Shown here one piece after another: positions 53,488-58,913 of a stretch of DNA of 58,913 nucleotides (positions are counted from its first letter, which is position 1; each line of letters starts with the position of its first letter). Made by a program: the position numbers and the translations under genes. The notes under the pieces are model-generated. The model was not told the DNA's origin. It made no database searches and saw only the letters and a list, made by a program, of their open reading frames with translations. This DNA is from Nitrospirota bacterium (GTDB lineage Bacteria > Nitrospirota > Thermodesulfovibrionia > Thermodesulfovibrionales > Magnetobacteriaceae), in assembly GCA_015233685.1 (NCBI GenBank), contig JADFXF010000001.1, positions 1 through 58,913 on the forward strand, written 5' to 3'.

Positions 53488-54204
53488 ATGGACTTAAAGG
53501 GTTTAAGATATATAGCCGTAGCGCTATTAATCTCATATGCGTTAGTGGCCTGTGCGCCGATGCCACCGGCGGGCACACCTTTGACGCATGAGCAGAGGCA
53601 GGACGCGCAAGCCTCCTGCATTGCCCAATACACGGCGGCGGGGGCGGTCATTGGCGGGCTGGGTACGCTGGCCCTGGATACCCTCCTATTTGGGCGTACG
53701 CGCGGTGACAGGGTGGCTGCGGGGGCGGTTATTGGCGGAACGTTTGCCTTTGCTATGGCGTGGGGGCGATGTCTGTACTTATTCGCCAATATCAGGAGTT
53801 ATCCCGTTGCCGGTGCCGCCGAGACAATGACTCAGACAGGTTATACGCCGTCCACGGGGAGCTATGTAAAGTTTGCAAGCATGGCGATAACCCCTGAGAC
53901 CGTCGCACCCGGCGGCAAGGTGAACTTAAACGCCGTTTATTACCTTCTGGACTCCAATATGAATAAGCGGGTTTACGTGACAGAGACCACCACTTTGTAC
54001 TACTACGATGACAGCAAGAAAAACTGGGCAGACCTCGGCAGTGCCAATGAGCAGAAGACCGTTGACCTGGGAACGAGACGGGGTGAGATAACCTTTGACA
54101 TACCAAAAGACGCCCCCGAAGGCAACTATCGAATCATGCTGAAGGTGTCGGCGATGGGCAAAGAAGACTACTCGACGAGGGACCTCGTAGTGAGGAGGGG
54201 TTGA
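53488..54204 (+). CDS. Lipoprotein with glycine-zipper and Ig-like domain
   Basis: 238 residues. Signal peptide with lipobox (ALLISYALVACAPM), a glycine-zipper-like stretch (YTAAGAVIGGLGTLALDTLL, then AAGAVIGGTFAFAM) and a C-terminal beta domain (GGKVNLNAVYYLLDSN, APEGNYRIMLKVSAMG). SD AAGGAGG at 53476. Probably anchored to the outer membrane. Function unknown. Divergent from nadE. Confidence 0.82.
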   Translation: MDLKGLRYIAVALLISYALVACAPMPPAGTPLTHEQRQDAQASCIAQYTAAGAVIGGLGTLALDTLLFGRTRGDRVAAGAVIGGTFAFAMAWGRCLYLFANIRSYPVAGAAETMTQTGYTPSTGSYVKFASMAITPETVAPGGKVNLNAVYYLLDSNMNKRVYVTETTTLYYYDDSKKNWADLGSANEQKTVDLGTRRGEITFDIPKDAPEGNYRIMLKVSAMGKEDYSTRDLVVRRG

Positions 54205-54207
54205 GCC

Positions 54208-54333
54208 GGAGTTCTGGAAGCCGCCAACGAGGGGATAATCCCCCGTCTTGTCGGCGGCAGCCCAAACGCAATAGATAAACCGTGTGCGAGATTATGGGGT
54301 GAAGGGGGATTATCCCCCTTCGTCTTTAATCTT
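54208..54333. repeat. Composite hairpin repeat, family B, copy 3
   Basis: Outer stem GCCGCC (54220-54225) / GGCGGC (54253-54258) holds an inserted GGGGATAATCCCC hairpin. The downstream module is GAAGGGGGA-TTA-TCCCCCTTC (54301-54321). Lies between the convergent lipoprotein and hybrid-kinase genes. Confidence 0.85.
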
Positions 54334-54344
54334 TATTCCCCTGT

Positions 54345-57300
54345 CTACTGCGGGATTTCCATTTTAATCGCGGCGAGGACTTTTTCGCATTCTGCCGCTA
54401 TCTTGCCGACGTGCTTTATAACCGTGTCGAAGTCTGATTCGTTCATTTGGCCTGGGAGTTTTCTTAAATCCAGTTCCAGTTTAAACGCGCGGTTCTTTAG
54501 CTGTACCGCGCCCATGTTTGCCGACATACCCTTGATTAAGTGTGCCTGATTTTTCAGTCCTTCAATGTCTTTGGCACCGCTTAGTTCCTTCAGCCTGTCT
54601 ATTTGCACGGGGGCATCCACTATAAAGGCCTTCATCATCTCGTTCAAGATGTCTTTGTCTCCACCTAAGCGCCCCAGCACCTCGTCTTTGTCCAGAACAG
54701 GGAGAGTCTTTGGGACCTTCTTCGCGGCCGTTGACCTGATTTCTGTATTCTTTGTATGTTTTTCTATAATTTCGTAGAGGGTTGAGGCGTCTAAAGGCTT
54801 CGTCAGATAATCCGTCATCCCTTTTTCTATACACACCTCAAGGTATCCCTTCACGGCATGGGCGGTCATGGCGATGATTGGGATATTTGGATTAATCTTG
54901 CCGTCTGAGGCTCCCCTGATATATTTTGTGGCCTCAAAGCCATCCATCTCAGGCATTTGCACATCCATAAGGACGATGTCATACGCCTGTTTCTTTAGTG
55001 CCTCAACGGCCTCCCTGCCGTTTGACACTACATCCACTGTGTGGCCCTTTTTCTCAAGAAGTCTAAGCGCCACCTTCTGATTGATTACGTTGTCCTCGGC
55101 AAGCAGTACATGCAGCGGTCTTTTCAATTCGCTCAGCGTGTGGCGGGTTACCACGACGGGGTCATCTCTATCATGGGCGATAAACGTCAGCCTTATAGTA
55201 TCCGCCAAACTGTCATCATCCACCGGCCTTACCACATAGGCATCTATGCCGATGGCCTTACATCGGGCAGCGTCTCCTTTTAACCCCGCCGAAACTATTA
55301 GAATGACCTTTATGTCGTGTGTGACAGGGTCGGATTTTATCTGCCCTGCTAAATCGAAGCCATCCATATCGTGCATCTGCAAATCAATCAGGGCGGCGGC
55401 ATAATCACCGCTTTTGAGTTTTCTGACAGCCTCATGCCCGCTTGCGGCGCCTCCAACTTTATGTCCCTTGTTCTCCAAAACCTTGATATATGAATTCAGA
55501 GAAAGCATATTGCCGTCCACAACGAGGACGCTTATATTGGCGGCGTCTTCGGTGCCATGCCCAGCAGTCTTCCTCATCCCGATAGCCCCGACACCAAACC
55601 TTGCCGTAAAGTGAAACGTCGTCCCCTCTCCAAGTACGCTCTCCACCCAGAGTCTGCCGCCCATCAGCTCCACTATCTTTTTCGATATGGTCAGCCCAAG
55701 CCCTGTGCCGCCATACTTTCTTGTCATCGAATCATCAACCTGCGAGAAGCTGTCAAATATCATGTCAAGCTTGTCCTCTGGTATTCCAATGCCCGTATCC
55801 GAGACGCTGAAGTGCAAATAATGGGGCGACTTTGCGGCTAATCTTTCGTTGTCGTCTCTGGCCAGCGCGTCCGGTGCTGGTTTGACTTCTACGAGTATCT
55901 GTCCTTCATGGGTGAATTTCACCGAGTTATTAATAAGATTTACTATCACCTGGCGCAGCCTGCCGGGGTCTCCCCTTATCTCCGCCGGCACATCGCCATC
56001 TATTTGGGTTATCAGCCTGACCCCTTTAGTCTGTGCGTCATAGGCCAGCGGCCTTATTGATGAGTCAAGAAGCCCCCTCAAATCAAAGTCTATCGCCTCA
56101 AGCTCCATTTTACCAGCTTCCACTTTTGAGAAATCCAGGATACTGTTTACCAAAGACAGCAGGTGGGCAGAGGACTGCTTGACCAGCTCAAGGTATTCCC
56201 TCTGTTCAGCATTGAGATTCGTACCGAGGGTCAGCTCTGTCATGCCTATTATGCCGTTCATCGGGGTGCGAAGTTCGTGGCTCATATTAGTGAGGAATGT
56301 GGTCTTTGCCTGATTGGCTGTCTCGGCTACCTCTTTTGCCTGTATCATGGCCTGCTCTGCCCGCACTCGCTCGGCTATCTCCAAAATCAGCTTCTCGTTG
56401 GATTCGCTCAACTGTGCAGTGCGTGCGTTGACCAGCTCCTCAAGGTGGTTGCGGTAGGTTATCAGCTCCTGCTCGGCGCGTTTTCTGTCTGTTATATCGG
56501 TTGATATCCCGCATATGGCATAAACGGTGGAGTCCTGTTTATACAGGAGAAACTTTATTGACACGTACGTCCGGAGGGACCCCGGCCCCTCACCGTGGCT
56601 TATCGTCTCCTCAAGTTCCAGCGGCTGTCCGCTTTGAATAACCACCATGTCGTTTTCGTGAAACGGCCCTCCGTCAAATATCTCATAATCTGTCTTGTTC
56701 GTTATCTCCTCTTTTGTCTTGTGGAACAACTCCTCGAAGCGCCGGTTTACCATCAAATACCGCCCCTCTGTATCCTTTAAATATATCACAGCCTGCGCGT
56801 TATCCATTATTGACTGCAGCCGCATCCAGCTCTCATGAACGGCGTCGTCCACACGTTTTCTCTGGAGGGCGTTGATAAATATCTCCCCCCCTACCTTCAG
56901 CAGGGACAACACATCGGGGGCGTATTCCGTGCGCACCGCCGTAGAGTCAAAGCCCAGAAGACCATTGAGTCTGCCGCCGCGGCTTATTGGTATGGCAATT
57001 AGTGATATTACGTCCACCGCCATGAGGAGTTCTCTCTCGTTGGCGGACTCCTCCGGCATATCACCGTCTGAGGTTATGTATATGTTTTCAAAGGCGCTTA
57101 ACCTACCCATAAACCATGTCAGGCAATCCAATGCCTTGAACCGCTCTGCCTTTGGGGGCACACCCTCCACGCACCACTCATACGTCTGCCTGGCCGTCTT
57201 CATATCTTCGGAGAAGATCACCACATAGCCCCTGTCCTCACCCAGGAAATTGCCTATTGACGAAAGTGCGTGGACTATCCATGCCCCCACCTCCTCAGAG

Positions 57301-57776
57301 GGAATCGTAATGAATGTCGAAGATATGGTCGTGATTAACTTTATCAGCTCTACGATGTATTGGAGTTTTTTCTCCGTTTTGCGCCTTTGCACTATCTCGT
57401 TCAGCATTCGCTGATTTACTTCTACGACTTCCGACGCCCCTTCCTCTGTCTTACGCTTGTATTCGTTAAAATTCTCAATGAGACGGTTAAATACCATAGA
57501 CAAGTTCGTCATATTTTTATCGGGCTGCAGGTTAAATTGCTCTTCGGAGATTTTTCTGACAGCAAACATCAGTTCACTTATGGGTTTTTTGATTCTCCTG
57601 ATTATCAAAAGCGACACCGTCAAATTCAACACCAAAAGCGCAATGACAAATAGCGCCAGCACAATGCCATCATGTGCCAGCAACGGCAGCAATAAACCTA
57701 TGCCTATAAGGGCCGCCCCCGAAGTGGCTATGATAAGCAGGTCATGCCTTAATGAGATTGCCGATTGTCTTTTCAT
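54345..57776 (-). CDS. Hybrid sensor histidine kinase with two receivers and HPt
   Basis: 1143 residues. Two membrane helices at about 15-58, a HAMP segment (KKPISELMFAVRKI), a GAF-like domain, a PAS domain (AVIYLKDTEGRYLMVNRRF), HisKA with His in FLTNMSHELRTPMNGIIG, HATPase (NLINNSVKF, DTGIGIP, GTGLGL), a first receiver (VLVVDGNMLSLN, less acidic, so perhaps not phosphorylated), a second receiver (LLAEDNVINQKV, IVLMDVQMPEMDG) and an HPt domain with His in QAHLIKGMSANMGA. Tentative: it signals through a remote regulator. HD-GYP is encoded just upstream. Confidence 0.94.
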   Translation of the reverse strand: MKRQSAISLRHDLLIIATSGAALIGIGLLLPLLAHDGIVLALFVIALLVLNLTVSLLIIRRIKKPISELMFAVRKISEEQFNLQPDKNMTNLSMVFNRLIENFNEYKRKTEEGASEVVEVNQRMLNEIVQRRKTEKKLQYIVELIKLITTISSTFITIPSEEVGAWIVHALSSIGNFLGEDRGYVVIFSEDMKTARQTYEWCVEGVPPKAERFKALDCLTWFMGRLSAFENIYITSDGDMPEESANERELLMAVDVISLIAIPISRGGRLNGLLGFDSTAVRTEYAPDVLSLLKVGGEIFINALQRKRVDDAVHESWMRLQSIMDNAQAVIYLKDTEGRYLMVNRRFEELFHKTKEEITNKTDYEIFDGGPFHENDMVVIQSGQPLELEETISHGEGPGSLRTYVSIKFLLYKQDSTVYAICGISTDITDRKRAEQELITYRNHLEELVNARTAQLSESNEKLILEIAERVRAEQAMIQAKEVAETANQAKTTFLTNMSHELRTPMNGIIGMTELTLGTNLNAEQREYLELVKQSSAHLLSLVNSILDFSKVEAGKMELEAIDFDLRGLLDSSIRPLAYDAQTKGVRLITQIDGDVPAEIRGDPGRLRQVIVNLINNSVKFTHEGQILVEVKPAPDALARDDNERLAAKSPHYLHFSVSDTGIGIPEDKLDMIFDSFSQVDDSMTRKYGGTGLGLTISKKIVELMGGRLWVESVLGEGTTFHFTARFGVGAIGMRKTAGHGTEDAANISVLVVDGNMLSLNSYIKVLENKGHKVGGAASGHEAVRKLKSGDYAAALIDLQMHDMDGFDLAGQIKSDPVTHDIKVILIVSAGLKGDAARCKAIGIDAYVVRPVDDDSLADTIRLTFIAHDRDDPVVVTRHTLSELKRPLHVLLAEDNVINQKVALRLLEKKGHTVDVVSNGREAVEALKKQAYDIVLMDVQMPEMDGFEATKYIRGASDGKINPNIPIIAMTAHAVKGYLEVCIEKGMTDYLTKPLDASTLYEIIEKHTKNTEIRSTAAKKVPKTLPVLDKDEVLGRLGGDKDILNEMMKAFIVDAPVQIDRLKELSGAKDIEGLKNQAHLIKGMSANMGAVQLKNRAFKLELDLRKLPGQMNESDFDTVIKHVGKIAAECEKVLAAIKMEIPQ

Positions 57777-57803
57777 CAGATTTTGGGAGACACGCGGTCC
57801 TCC

Positions 57804-58913
57804 CTACTGGCCCGACTTGCCAAGCACGGTTATAAATTCCTTTAGTATGTCGGCGTCGTATAAATCTTTATGGTCGCGCAAATATGTAAGCGCCTCAAAT
57901 GGGGATATTGCGTTAAATCCTGGCCGGGACGTCGTTAACTGATCATAGGTATTCGTTACGGAGATAATCCTGCCCGACAGATGAAGCTTATCCCCCTTCA
58001 GGCCAACGGGATAGCCCGTCCCCATGAGATTTTCATGGTGTTCCAGCAGGGGAAGCAGCGTCTCAGGGGTGATTCCCTTGTATAGTTTGACTATGTCAAG
58101 CCCTTCATAGACATGCCCCCTCAGTAAGCCTACCTCAAAGTCCGTAAGGCGTTGCAGCGGCTTATGCAGCACCTCAGGGGGTATCGTACTCATCCCTATG
58201 TCATGCAAAAGACTCCCCATGCCTATGGCAAACAGCTCGCCCTCGGCTTGTATTCCCAACGCTATGGCCGTGGCCACAGAAAATACAGAAACATTCACCG
58301 AATGGGTATAGACGTAGTAGTCGTGTTTGTTTACCGTAAACAGATTGGTTATCAAACCCTTGGTGTCTATTATTGACGAGATGACGTTTTCCACCGTATC
58401 TTTACACGCCTCCATCTTCGCGGGGCTTCCGGGGTCGTTGAACAGGTCATGGACGAGCATCTTGGCGTTTTCTTTTATCAGCATGTTCTTAGAGACCTGC
58501 GATTGGGCAGCGCTCACAGCGTTCATAGCCTCAGTGAGATACTCCCTGTACTTCTTCGCGTCAGAGCGGTATATCAACAGCTCACCGGGGGCGTTCAACA
58601 TCTCCCTCGTGATTACAGAGTCACCTTTTTTATTGCGTGTGGCGGTCAAAGGGACTATGTCCATGCCTGTCTTGACAAAAAGTTCAAAACCAACCGATGT
58701 TGCCTCAATCAGACTCAGTTTGTCTACCTGGAGCATGTCATCCATTGCAAGGATATAGTCAGTATATGCCTTATCTTCCGGCTGCTTAGGGGCGTCCTTC
58801 GCCGACGTCGCGGGGACACGGGCAGGTGGTCCTTTGCCCTCTTTACAGCATTCCTCTTTATCAGATACGACATCCAACCCTTTGTCCGTATCAATATACA
58901 CGTAGGCAACGCC
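57804..58913 (-). CDS. HD-GYP domain protein, 5' end beyond window
   Basis: Open to the window edge; at least 369 residues, frame entering as GVAYVYIDTDKGLDV. That string is the end of the N-terminal domain seen in many HD-GYP proteins, so roughly 50-60 residues are missing. HD-GYP core: THSVNVSVFSVATAI, SLLHDIGMSTIPP, GHVYEGLDIVK, and LLEHHENLMGTGYPVGLKG (HHExxxGxGYP), the c-di-GMP phosphodiesterase signature; EHHEN differs slightly from the usual HHERxDGxGYP. Follows no membrane segment. Codirectional with the hybrid kinase. Confidence 0.92.
   Translation of the reverse strand, partial: GVAYVYIDTDKGLDVVSDKEECCKEGKGPPARVPATSAKDAPKQPEDKAYTDYILAMDDMLQVDKLSLIEATSVGFELFVKTGMDIVPLTATRNKKGDSVITREMLNAPGELLIYRSDAKKYREYLTEAMNAVSAAQSQVSKNMLIKENAKMLVHDLFNDPGSPAKMEACKDTVENVISSIIDTKGLITNLFTVNKHDYYVYTHSVNVSVFSVATAIALGIQAEGELFAIGMGSLLHDIGMSTIPPEVLHKPLQRLTDFEVGLLRGHVYEGLDIVKLYKGITPETLLPLLEHHENLMGTGYPVGLKGDKLHLSGRIISVTNTYDQLTTSRPGFNAISPFEALTYLRDHKDLYDADILKEFITVLGKSGQ

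Noticed and set aside
1-58913. tRNA, rRNA, phage or transposase genes, and magnetosome (mam) genes
   Set aside because: Looked for by motif and product; none could be supported in the window.

Overview
The window looks like a chromosomal segment of a free-living, anaerobic, Gram-negative sulfate or sulfite reducer. The most likely home is the Nitrospirota (Thermodesulfovibrionia or 'Candidatus Magnetobacterium'-like bacteria). This assignment is inference: it rests on the dsrA-dsrB-dsrD block with a cobB/dsrN-type amidase next to it, on lipoproteins and a periplasmic binding protein (outer membrane), on a dnaJ-hspR-clpB heat-shock operon, on the large signalling proteins and on a possible UGA-containing selenoprotein. 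No rRNA, tRNA, CRISPR array, phage or transposase gene was recognised.

Layout. 0.3-3.2 kb (minus): a sensor kinase and a sigma-54 response regulator, divergent from a periplasmic binding protein (3.3-4.5 kb). 4.5-8.0 kb (plus): hslV-hslU-rlpA-argB. 8.0-10.5 kb: a nested inverted repeat, then a large secreted protein with two C-terminal repeats. 10.8-16.4 kb (plus): a dlt-like set (adenylation enzyme, MBOAT-like membrane protein, carrier protein), a possible 25-residue peptide, a radical SAM enzyme and a C-methyltransferase. 16.4-21.8 kb (minus): a facing operon with a second radical SAM enzyme, a TylF-type and two other methyltransferases, a sugar-nucleotide reductase and a glycosyltransferase. 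The two sets look like a surface-glycan or secondary-metabolite island.

22-26 kb (minus): dnaJ-hspR-clpB with a promoter overlapped by a candidate HspR operator. 26.4-33.2 kb (plus): dsrA, dsrB, terminator, dsrD, cobB, a helical-repeat protein, murA and a methyltransferase. 33.4-33.6 kb holds direct and inverted repeats. 33.7-40.7 kb (minus): a eukaryote-like phospho-signalling operon of FHA-kinase, PP2C-FHA-cyclase-like fusion, and kinase with fourteen WD40 repeats. 41.2-44.8 kb (minus): a cobalamin riboswitch followed by cbiK-cbiM-cbiN-cbiQ-cbiO, supplying cobalt and probably chelation for corrinoid synthesis.

44.9-45.9 kb (plus): a small dual-CXXC gene with an in-frame UGA, rpsT, and a chagasin-like inhibitor. 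argS follows on the minus strand. 47.9-49.3 kb: a GAF-histidine kinase-PilZ protein. 49.4-53.4 kb (minus): nadE, a lipoprotein, a ferritin-like protein, rsmI and purN. A lipoprotein lies at 53.5-54.2 kb. The window ends with a hybrid histidine kinase and an HD-GYP protein cut by the window edge. A composite hairpin repeat of about 60-125 bp occurs four times (21.9, 45.9, 49.35 and 54.2 kb), always at gene 3' ends.
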